Part shown: positions 6,310-11,256 of the stretch, in pieces
Layout of the letters: each line of letters starts with the position of its first letter
Numbering within the stretch: the first letter of the stretch is position 1
From: an uncultured Oceanospirillaceae bacterium
Lineage (GTDB): Bacteria > Pseudomonadota > Gammaproteobacteria > Pseudomonadales > Oceanobacteraceae
Reading direction: 5' to 3'
NCBI GenBank assembly: GCA_937974825.1
Contig: CALJVD010000159.1
Coordinates: 1 to 11,256 of the forward strand
Length of the DNA: 11,256 nt
The notes under the pieces: model-generated
Seen by the model: only the letters and a program-made list of their open reading frames with translations
What the model was told of the DNA's origin: nothing
The model's database searches: none
Position numbers and translations under genes: made by a program

Positions 6310-6926
6310 TATTTGGTCTCCTTTTGAGTCTCAGTTGGCACATCTTTATTAATGTTTTGAGCGGGGTTATCAAATTCGCCTAAACGGCCTGCCTTTGGCT
6401 TCTCTTGATTGTTTAGCAAGTGATATTGCTCAATATTAGCAAAACCTGAGTTACCCACACGCCATGCGTCTCTTAGAGTAGCGCGTAGCTCAAACCCTAA
6501 GTTAGTGAGCATGGTTCTGATTTCTTCTTTTTGCCCATCAATCCATTGATAAGCAAAATTACGGGTATGATATTTTTTAGCTAAAAAATCCATACAGGCG
6601 CTCAACGCTGCTTGTCTGTGTTTTATAGATAACTCTGGTAATCCATCGACACGCATTGTTAAACGCAGCAAAGATGCCTGCCAGTCGTACACATTCACCA
6701 TGCCTAGAACTTGCCCATCAACTTCTAGCAACCACATCATGCCACGTTGGGTTGCCGCCATTTTGATGCTGTAATCAACTAAACGAGCAAGCTGTTCTTT
6801 TTCTTTTGGTTTTGACTGACCTGGCAGCTCAGGCTGCTGATAGATATTCCATAAATGGTCTAAGTCATCCAAGGTTAAAGGTCTAACCTTACCACCTTCA
6901 AATTCGAGTTCTGGAGTAAATTTCAT
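6309..6926 (-). CDS. GNAT-like protein, second of a tandem pair
   Basis: 205 residues. GNAT features: VRPLTLDDLDHLWNIYQQPEL at the start (14-34), MMWLLEVDGQVLGMVNVYDW (63-82) as the central strands, helix AALSACMDFLAKKY (106-119) and MLTNLGFELRATLRDAWRVG (139-158). The acetyl-CoA pyrophosphate loop is again not canonical (DGLPELSIKHRQ, 94-105). The last 34 residues are hydrophilic and probably disordered (PKAGRLGEFDNPAQNINKD and on). It starts 37 bases after the dnaB stop without a clear Shine-Dalgarno, and its stop overlaps the start of the next GNAT gene by one base. It may form a heterodimer with that neighbour; this is inference from the overlap and shared fold. Substrate unknown. Confidence 0.8.
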   Translation of the reverse strand: MKFTPELEFEGGKVRPLTLDDLDHLWNIYQQPELPGQSKPKEKEQLARLVDYSIKMAATQRGMMWLLEVDGQVLGMVNVYDWQASLLRLTMRVDGLPELSIKHRQAALSACMDFLAKKYHTRNFAYQWIDGQKEEIRTMLTNLGFELRATLRDAWRVGNSGFANIEQYHLLNNQEKPKAGRLGEFDNPAQNINKDVPTETQKETK

Positions 6927-6963
6927 TGTATTTTCAGTGCTTTATAGGAGGTCTTTAGGTATT

Positions 6964-8352
6964 TTATTCATCATCGTCATAATAGCCTTCGGCACCAAAG
7001 GCGATATTTTCGAAACGTGTGTATTTGCCAATAAAGGTTAAACGGTCAACACCAATAGGACCGTTACGGTGCTTACCGGTAATAATTTCAGCAATGCCTT
7101 TTTGATCGGTATCTTCGTTATACACTTCGTCACGATAAATAAATTGGATAATGTCAGCGTCTTGCTCGATAGCGCCCGATTCACGCAAGTCGGACATCAC
7201 TGGGCGCTTGTTAGGTCGTTGCTCTAACGAGCGGTTAAGCTGCGACAAGGCAATTACTGGACAGTTAAATTCTTTAGCAATGGCTTTTAAAGAACGGGAT
7301 ATTTCAGAAATTTCATGCGTACGCCCTTCACTCTTACCTGATACCCGCATTAATTGAAGGTAGTCGATCATTATTAAGGCGAGGTCGTTGTCGTTATCAC
7401 GATACACTTTTCGTGCACGTGCACGCATTTCTTGAGGTGTTAACGCTGGGGTGTCATCGATATAAAGCGGGTAATCAGCAAGCCTTCTTACTGTCGACAA
7501 TACCGCTTGCCACTCTTCTTTTACTAGGTTTCCTGAACGTACTTTCGATTGGTCGATACGTGCTTGTGATGACAGCATACGTAATAAAATGGATGAAGCT
7601 GGCATCTCCATACTAAACACTAAACAGGGGCGTTTAGTCGCCAGCAGCGCATTTTCTACTAAGTTCATTGCGTAGGTGGTTTTACCCATCGACGGACGAG
7701 CAGCCACAATAATCATATCGGCCTTTTGCAAGCCAGATGTACGTTTGTCTATATCCGTAAAGCCCGTTGGCACACCGGTTAAGCCACCTGGATTTTGAGC
7801 AATTTCACGCAGCTCTGTAACCGTGGTTTTAAACAGCCCTTTAACATGCTGCGGACCACTGTCTTGGCGGTTACCTTCGGCAATTTCTGCAATAGCTTTT
7901 TCTGCATCAGATAACAGAGTCAAAGTACTGTTACCTTCGGGCTCATAAGCCGTGTGCATAATTTTACTGGCGGCACTAATTAACCGTCTTTGCTGTGAGC
8001 GCTCGCGCACAATATCAGCATAGGCGGCACAGTTTTCGGCTGAAGGAATACTATTGGTTAAAGCGTTTAAATAGGGACGGCCACCAGCCTGCTCGATATG
8101 CCCAAGCTCTTCTAGCTTGGCAGCAACAGTGACTAAGTCAACAAACTGCTCTTCTGCTACGAGTTGTTCAATAGCACGGTATATTAGGCGATGGTTTTGT
8201 TGGTAGAAGTCATTATCGATAATTCGTTCAGAAACAGCTTCCCATGCTTTTTCATCCAGCATAAGGGAACCAAGAACGGCTTGCTCAGCTTCACCAGAAT
8301 GAGGTGGAATACGTAATCCAGACGACTGTTCATATTCTGTTTCAATATCCAT
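6964..8352 (-). CDS. dnaB: replicative DNA helicase DnaB
   Basis: Hexameric 5'-3' helicase that unwinds DNA ahead of the replisome. 462 residues, normal length. N-terminal domain (about 15-115: RIPPHSGEAEQAVLGSLMLD), linker, then RecA-like ATPase: Walker A ARPSMGKT (about 218-225), FSMEMPASSILLRML, Walker B LALIMIDYLQLM (Asp about 330), ALSQLNRSLEQR, and the arginine-finger region KHRNGPIG (about 427-434). No intein or insertion. The frame also allows a GTG two codons earlier (8358), but that codon would lie inside the Shine-Dalgarno; I choose the ATG at 8352. It lies after rplI, with the rplI terminator between. The two GNAT genes follow after a 37-base gap. Confidence 0.98.
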   Translation of the reverse strand: MDIETEYEQSSGLRIPPHSGEAEQAVLGSLMLDEKAWEAVSERIIDNDFYQQNHRLIYRAIEQLVAEEQFVDLVTVAAKLEELGHIEQAGGRPYLNALTNSIPSAENCAAYADIVRERSQQRRLISAASKIMHTAYEPEGNSTLTLLSDAEKAIAEIAEGNRQDSGPQHVKGLFKTTVTELREIAQNPGGLTGVPTGFTDIDKRTSGLQKADMIIVAARPSMGKTTYAMNLVENALLATKRPCLVFSMEMPASSILLRMLSSQARIDQSKVRSGNLVKEEWQAVLSTVRRLADYPLYIDDTPALTPQEMRARARKVYRDNDNDLALIMIDYLQLMRVSGKSEGRTHEISEISRSLKAIAKEFNCPVIALSQLNRSLEQRPNKRPVMSDLRESGAIEQDADIIQFIYRDEVYNEDTDQKGIAEIITGKHRNGPIGVDRLTFIGKYTRFENIAFGAEGYYDDDE

Positions 8353-8354
8353 GT

Positions 8355-8362
8355 TCACCTCC
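8355..8362 (-). promoter_or_regulatory. strong Shine-Dalgarno of dnaB
   Basis: Minus strand reads GGAGGTGA, placed correctly for the ATG at 8352 and overlapping the alternative GTG at 8358, which rules that GTG out. It begins only eight bases after the U-run of the upstream terminator. Confidence 0.85.
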
Positions 8363-8370
8363 GATCTCTT

Positions 8371-8409
8371 AAAAAAAAGGCACTATTAGCAAGAGACCAA
8401 TAGTGCCTT
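8371..8409 (-). terminator. rho-independent terminator between rplI and dnaB
   Basis: Minus-strand reading: AAGGCACTATT, an 11-nt loop, AATAGTGCCTT: an 11-bp perfect stem whose 3' arm runs directly into eight T residues (8378 down to 8371). This is a textbook intrinsic terminator for the rpsF-rpsR-DUF2232-rplI operon. Because dnaB begins 18 nt beyond it with no room for a promoter in between, it may act as a partial terminator (attenuator) for dnaB. Confidence 0.92.
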
Positions 8410-8416
8410 AGTTTGC

Positions 8417-8438
8417 AATTTACTTAAATAAGTAAATT
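8417..8438. repeat. AT-rich palindrome overlapping the rplI stop codon
   Basis: AATTTACTTA, two bases, TAAGTAAATT: perfect 10-bp arms. Its right end covers two bases of the rplI stop codon (8437-8439). In the rplI mRNA it would form a small hairpin just before the terminator stem; as DNA it is a symmetrical AT-rich site that could bind a dimeric protein. Confidence 0.6.
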
Positions 8439-8883
8439 ACTCAGCAACAACCTGTAATTTCAGGTCAGCTGTAACTTCTGCGTGAAGCTGTACGGTAATA
8501 TCAAAAGAACCCAATGTGCGCAATGGGCCTTCTGGTAAACGTACTTCCGCTTTAGTTACTTCAACACCAGCAGCAACGATTAAATCAGCAATGTCACGGT
8601 TACCTAATGAACCGAATAGTTTGCCTTCATCGCCTGCTTTAACAGCAACAGATAGCTCAAGTGCTTCGATTTGTACTTTACGCGCTTCAGCTTCGGCAAG
8701 TTTAGCAGCTGCTTGAGCTTCTAATTCTGCACGACGTGCTTCAAATTCTTCTAAGTTTGCTTTGGTCGCAGGAACTGCTTTACCTTGTGGTAATAAGAAG
8801 TTACGAGCATAACCAGCGCGAACGTTAACTGTGTCGCCTAGGCCACCTAGGTTAACGATGTTTTCTAATAAAATAATTTGCAT
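8437..8883 (-). CDS. rplI: 50S ribosomal protein L9 (bL9)
   Basis: 148 residues, the normal length. N-terminal domain opens MQIILLENIVNLGGLGDTVNVRAGYARNFLLPQGKAVPAT, close to the E. coli protein; then the long connecting helix (about 43-75, Ala/Glu/Lys-rich) and the C-terminal domain with GKLFGSLGNRDIADLI. L9 binds 23S rRNA near the L1 stalk and helps maintain reading frame. GAGGAA with eight bases of spacing precedes the ATG. It is the last gene before the terminator and starts 22 bases after the DUF2232 stop. Confidence 0.98.
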   Translation of the reverse strand: MQIILLENIVNLGGLGDTVNVRAGYARNFLLPQGKAVPATKANLEEFEARRAELEAQAAAKLAEAEARKVQIEALELSVAVKAGDEGKLFGSLGNRDIADLIVAAGVEVTKAEVRLPEGPLRTLGSFDITVQLHAEVTADLKLQVVAE

Positions 8884-8905
8884 AATAAATTCCTCACTAC
8901 AGGGC

Positions 8906-9757
8906 TTATTCAGCCGTGTCTTTTACTCGTTTGCGGAAGTTCATTGCACTGTCCAACAAAGCAAGAAAAATTAGTAATGTGTATATGTATGGTCCAAAAA
9001 TAAATAGCGCCACATAAACTGGCACCATCCACCCTGAACCCGCTTTTAATGTTGCTAAGCCATGTAGCAACGAGAGTCCGGCTAGCATCATGATTACGGT
9101 TAAAACCGGAAGCATGCGCACTAACTCTGGACTAATACTGGTTGTAACAAACATAAGTGCTACAACTGGTGCACTGTAGGCAGCCGGCAAGCGAAACTTT
9201 TTAAACTCGCGACCAAAGCCGCCAGGGTTATAAAGTTCGCTTTGCCAGTAGCGAGCTAGTAATAAACTTAAAATAATAGCTAAGGTGTGTAACGCAGAGA
9301 AAACACCACCAATCATTGGCTTAAACAGTGGTTCTAACGCTGCCATCAACTCAGGTTGATCGGCTAAGCTTTTCTCAATCACTTCCTTTGTACTTACTGC
9401 TACTAATTCCAGAAACTCTGGCATTAATACGGGTAGCAAGAAAGACATAACTATCCCAAGGCCGGTGGCTAAATATAGCGTGTAATCCAGTCTGACTGTT
9501 TGCTGCAGCGTTACCGCTAATGCGCTGACCCCTAATATTGCCATTAACGGGGTTGGATCTCCGATGGATACCCATGCAATAGCTGGCAAAACAGCCCAAG
9601 CAAGCACATTACGACCTTCACGCCAGCCTTGGCGTAGTATCACTAGGCCAACCAATGCTGCTCCTAACCAGAACAACAAGGGTGTTGCCATACATACAAA
9701 AGCCGTTGCGGTTGCCCGCAAACGGCTCTGCATCGCCCATTGAGCAAATGCTTTCAT
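8906..9757 (-). CDS. DUF2232 polytopic membrane protein in the S6-S18-L9 operon
   Basis: 283 residues with about eight hydrophobic segments (roughly 16-42, 50-66, 70-85, 93-112, 147-170, 193-207, 212-236, 243-270), so an integral inner-membrane protein. A loop after the fifth segment carries ARYWQSELYNPGGFGREFKK (168-187), which I recall as a conserved motif of gammaproteobacterial DUF2232 proteins (YybS-like). Pseudomonas has a homologue at the same place between rpsR and rplI. Function unknown; some distant relatives are described as predicted transporter or ECF-substrate-component-like proteins, which I cannot test here. It starts 14 bases after rpsR with no clear Shine-Dalgarno, so translation may be coupled to rpsR and kept low compared with the ribosomal proteins. 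Confidence 0.88.
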   Translation of the reverse strand: MKAFAQWAMQSRLRATATAFVCMATPLLFWLGAALVGLVILRQGWREGRNVLAWAVLPAIAWVSIGDPTPLMAILGVSALAVTLQQTVRLDYTLYLATGLGIVMSFLLPVLMPEFLELVAVSTKEVIEKSLADQPELMAALEPLFKPMIGGVFSALHTLAIILSLLLARYWQSELYNPGGFGREFKKFRLPAAYSAPVVALMFVTTSISPELVRMLPVLTVIMMLAGLSLLHGLATLKAGSGWMVPVYVALFIFGPYIYTLLIFLALLDSAMNFRKRVKDTAE

Positions 9758-9771
9758 ACCTACACTATCTA

Positions 9772-10002
9772 TTAATGATCGTGTTGGTCAGTGTAAGGTA
9801 GCAAAGCAATGTAGCGAGCGCGTTTGATAGCGGTTGCTAATTGACGTTGGTATTTTGCACTGGTACCAGTAATACGGCTTGGTACGATTTTGCCAGTTTC
9901 TGTTACATAGGCTTTTAAAGTGTCTAGATCTTTATAGTCGATCTCTTTAACGCCTTCTGCAGTGAAACGGCAGAACTTACGACGACGGAAAAAACGTGCC
10001 AT
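9772..10002 (-). CDS. rpsR: 30S ribosomal protein S18 (bS18)
   Basis: 76 residues, nearly identical to E. coli S18 in its core: MARFFRRRKFCRFTAEGVKE, then IVPSRITGTSAKYQRQLATA and RARYIALLPYTD. S18 pairs with S6 on the platform of the small subunit. AAGAGGA eight bases upstream of the ATG overlaps the end of rpsF, 13 bases away. There is no priB between rpsF and rpsR, unlike enteric bacteria. Confidence 0.98.
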   Translation of the reverse strand: MARFFRRRKFCRFTAEGVKEIDYKDLDTLKAYVTETGKIVPSRITGTSAKYQRQLATAIKRARYIALLPYTDQHDH

Positions 10003-10015
10003 GACTTAAATCCTC

Positions 10016-10450
10016 TTACTCTTCGTTGTCATCTGAATCGACATCATCTTCGCTGTCGATATCTTGATCTTCATTTTTTTCTGAACGTGCTTCTTCAGCG
10101 CGTGGCTCAGAGCGACGACGATCTTCGCGGCTTTCAGCTGCTTTGATGTGAGAGACTTCAGTGATAGCTTCGTCTTTACGAATAACTAAGTTACGTAAAA
10201 TCGCGTCGTTATAACGGAAGTTAGTAGCTAGTTCGTCAAGAGCTTCTTGAGAGCACTCTACGTTCATTAGAATGTAGTGAGCTTTGTGTACATCATCAAT
10301 TGAATAAGCTAAGTGACGACGACCCCAGTCTTCATAACGGTGAACTTTACCGCCATCAGCTTCGATAGCGCTAGTGTAACGTTCAACCATAGCTGGTACT
10401 TGTTCGCTTTGATCTGGGTGAACCAGAAAAACGATTTCATAGTGACGCAT
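10016..10450 (-). CDS. rpsF: 30S ribosomal protein S6 (bS6)
   Basis: 144 residues. Body MRHYEIVFLVHPDQSEQVPA... KVHRYEDWGRRHLAYSI... KAHYILMNVE ... FRYNDAILRNLVIRKDEAIT matches S6, which binds 16S rRNA as a heterodimer with S18. The frame runs open to 10498, but the ATG at 10450 is right: homology begins exactly with MRHYEIV and AAGGAG lies six bases upstream; the extra 16 codons are leader. After about residue 105 comes a charged, low-complexity tail ending in a run of Asp/Glu (DSEDDVDSDDNEE). In E. coli RimK adds glutamates to the S6 C-terminus; here a long acidic end is already encoded. First gene of the operon. Confidence 0.97.
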   Translation of the reverse strand: MRHYEIVFLVHPDQSEQVPAMVERYTSAIEADGGKVHRYEDWGRRHLAYSIDDVHKAHYILMNVECSQEALDELATNFRYNDAILRNLVIRKDEAITEVSHIKAAESREDRRRSEPRAEEARSEKNEDQDIDSEDDVDSDDNEE

Positions 10451-10456
10451 TATCTG

Positions 10457-10502
10457 CTCCTTATGGTTTATAGTCTTCCGGCCCATCCGGTAAGACAAGG
10501 AG
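10457..10502 (-). promoter_or_regulatory. rpsF leader hairpin sequestering the Shine-Dalgarno (probable S6:S18 autoregulatory element)
   Basis: In the minus-strand RNA, CUCCUU-GUCUU-A-CCGG, loop AUGGG, CCGG-AAGAC, ten unpaired bases, AAGGAG. The pieces give a 5-bp stem (GUCUU/AAGAC), a bulged A and a 4-bp CCGG/CCGG stem. An outer 6-bp helix pairs CUCCUU (10497-10502) with the complete Shine-Dalgarno AAGGAG (10457-10462). S6:S18 complexes are known to bind structured rpsF leaders containing a CCG element and repress translation; a CCG is present in this hairpin. Pairing is seen; the regulatory role is inferred. Confidence 0.65.
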
Positions 10503-10558
10503 TCCGTTTTCTGTTATAAAGTTTTGTTTACAACTGACCCACGGAATAAGGGTGGCGA

Positions 10559-10587
10559 ATTATAGTGCGTATCGGCCTTAGAGTCTA
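10559..10587 (-). promoter_or_regulatory. sigma-70 promoter of the rpsF-rpsR-DUF2232-rplI operon
   Basis: Minus strand: -35 TAGACT (10582-10587), 17-bp spacer, perfect -10 TATAAT (10559-10564), followed by a GC-rich discriminator (TCGCCACC). Transcription would start near 10552, giving a leader of about 100 nt. A GC-rich discriminator is typical of ribosomal promoters under stringent control by ppGpp. Confidence 0.8.
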
Positions 10588-10596
10588 GAAATTAGC

Positions 10597-10612
10597 GGCT
10601 TAATCCTAAGCC
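10597..10612. repeat. 6-bp inverted repeat between divergent promoters
   Basis: GGCTTA, four bases, TAAGCC, located ten bases upstream of the rpsF -35 and 43 bases before the methyltransferase ATG. It could be a small operator; there is nothing further to support it. Confidence 0.3.
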
Positions 10613-10644
10613 ATGGTCATAACCCACTGAATTTAAACCAACTA

Positions 10645-10650
10645 TATAAT
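10645..10650 (+). promoter_or_regulatory. -10-like TATAAT just before the RNA methyltransferase start
   Basis: Perfect TATAAT whose last base is four bases before the ATG at 10655. No matching -35 is visible 15-19 bp upstream. If used, transcription would begin at or within the start codon, giving a leaderless mRNA. Confidence 0.4.
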
Positions 10651-10654
10651 TCTT

Positions 10655-11256
10655 ATGAAACTAGACGACGTAAAAAAACTGAAGCAAAAGAAGTATCGAG
10701 AACAATTTGGCTGCTTTTTAGTAGAGGGCGAGCATTTAATTTTAGAGCTATTTAAAGCGGCCAAAACAAGTCAAAAGCTTCAACAGTCTGAATTGTTTTA
10801 CACAGAACAATACGCAGAGTGGCTGCAAGCGCACAATCCATTAAACCTGCGCAGCACATTGGTTAGCGAAAAGGCCATGAAGCAGATTTCTGGCACTCTG
10901 AGCCCACAAGGTATTGTTGCAGCGGTACCATTTCTTACATTCGAACCTAACCAGCAATCTAAAGCGGTTTACCTGCACGAGATTCAAGACCCGGGCAATT
11001 TAGGCACTATCATCCGTACGTTGGGCTGGTTTGGTGGCTTTCGCTTGTTTTTAAGCCTTAATAGCGTTGACCCATACAACCCTAAAGTGGTGCGTGCCAG
11101 CATGGGAGCTATTTTCCATGTCTCATTTGTCTCAGGTGTTAGTTTGACTGACGTTCAGCAAACACATCCGCGCATGGCTTACCTCGATATGCAAGGCGAG
11201 CCAATAAAATCGGAGTCTTTCCATGACTTTGATTGCTACGCATTTGGCAACGAAGC
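10655..11256 (+). CDS. SpoU/TrmH-family RNA 2'-O-methyltransferase, 3'-truncated
   Basis: The frame is open to the end of the window, giving 200 complete codons. N-terminal substrate-binding part: VKKLKQKKYREQFGCFLVEG (6-25), the usual opening of TrmH-type enzymes, then SEKAMKQISGTLSPQGIVAAV (71-91). The SPOUT catalytic domain begins with motif 1 LHEIQDPGNLGTIIRTLGWF (107-126) and motif 2 region VDPYNPKVVRASMGAIF (138-154). Motif 3 starts with AFGNE at the window edge. These enzymes use S-adenosylmethionine to methylate ribose 2'-O in tRNA or rRNA; the target cannot be told. It is divergent from rpsF. No in-frame start lies further upstream (stop TAA at 10634-10636) and there is no Shine-Dalgarno before the ATG. 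Confidence 0.92.
   Translation, partial: MKLDDVKKLKQKKYREQFGCFLVEGEHLILELFKAAKTSQKLQQSELFYTEQYAEWLQAHNPLNLRSTLVSEKAMKQISGTLSPQGIVAAVPFLTFEPNQQSKAVYLHEIQDPGNLGTIIRTLGWFGGFRLFLSLNSVDPYNPKVVRASMGAIFHVSFVSGVSLTDVQQTHPRMAYLDMQGEPIKSESFHDFDCYAFGNE

Noticed and set aside
6940..6960. AGGAGGT on the plus strand between dnaB and the GNAT gene, looking like a strong ribosome site.
   Set aside because: No start codon with an open frame follows on the plus strand; the sequence is probably chance.
8353..8358. GTG start of DnaB two codons upstream.
   Set aside because: The GTG lies within the Shine-Dalgarno of the ATG at 8352.
10451..10498. N-terminal extension of S6 (16 residues) from a start at 10498.
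   Set aside because: S6 begins MRHYEIV in all homologues I know, and the extension would occupy the leader hairpin and the Shine-Dalgarno.
1..11256. Search for mobile elements, tRNA/rRNA genes, CRISPR repeats, prophage or toxin-antitoxin genes.
   Set aside because: None seen: every long frame belongs to a known chromosomal family and no tandem or dispersed direct repeats were apparent by eye.

Overview
This window looks like chromosomal core DNA from a marine-type gammaproteobacterium, with Oceanospirillales or a relative of Pseudomonas as the best guess. Three things point there. The order rpsF - rpsR - DUF2232 membrane protein - rplI - dnaB is the one I know from Pseudomonas-like genomes, and it lacks the priB found between rpsF and rpsR in enterics. 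The base composition is moderately AT-rich. The proteins (SelO, QmcA/NfeD, an OprC-type copper receptor) are typical of that class. I see no insertion sequence, integrase, tRNA, rRNA, CRISPR array or phage gene, and no block of clearly foreign composition.

Left part (1-3410): the C-terminal two thirds of selO, a protein AMPylase, runs off the left edge. Its stop codon faces, across one base, the stop of a minus-strand pair: a stomatin/SPFH protein (QmcA type) followed by a small NfeD-like membrane protein. Together these form a two-gene membrane microdomain operon. Divergent from qmcA is an alpha/beta-fold hydrolase with a complete Ser-Asp-His triad.

Middle part (3411-5784): a single gene for a TonB-dependent outer-membrane receptor of the OprC/NosA copper family. 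It keeps the CxxxM and HxM residues that bind copper in OprC. It is flanked by hairpins: two upstream, which may end the hydrolase transcript, and downstream a long near-perfect 75-81 nt palindromic element plus two shorter inverted repeats.

Right part (5785-10587): a minus-strand array read right to left from a clear sigma-70 promoter at 10559-10587: rpsF (S6), rpsR (S18), a DUF2232 polytopic membrane protein, rplI (L9), a strong rho-independent terminator, dnaB (replicative helicase), and two GNAT-like proteins overlapping by one base (TAATG). The rpsF leader can fold into a hairpin that pairs the whole rpsF Shine-Dalgarno, which fits S6:S18 feedback control. The rplI terminator ends only 18 nt before the dnaB start codon, so dnaB seems to depend on read-through or on an unseen promoter inside or upstream of rplI.

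Right edge (10655-11256): a plus-strand, 3'-truncated SpoU/TrmH-type RNA 2'-O-methyltransferase, divergent from rpsF. It has no Shine-Dalgarno, and a TATAAT lies 4 nt before its ATG.

There is no gene-free stretch longer than 300 bases. The three largest gaps (3411-3590, 5613-5784, 10451-10654) are described under their hairpins and promoters. I do not see an obviously new multi-gene system. The most noteworthy signals are the structured RNA and palindromic elements and the pair of GNAT proteins with degenerate cofactor loops next to dnaB.
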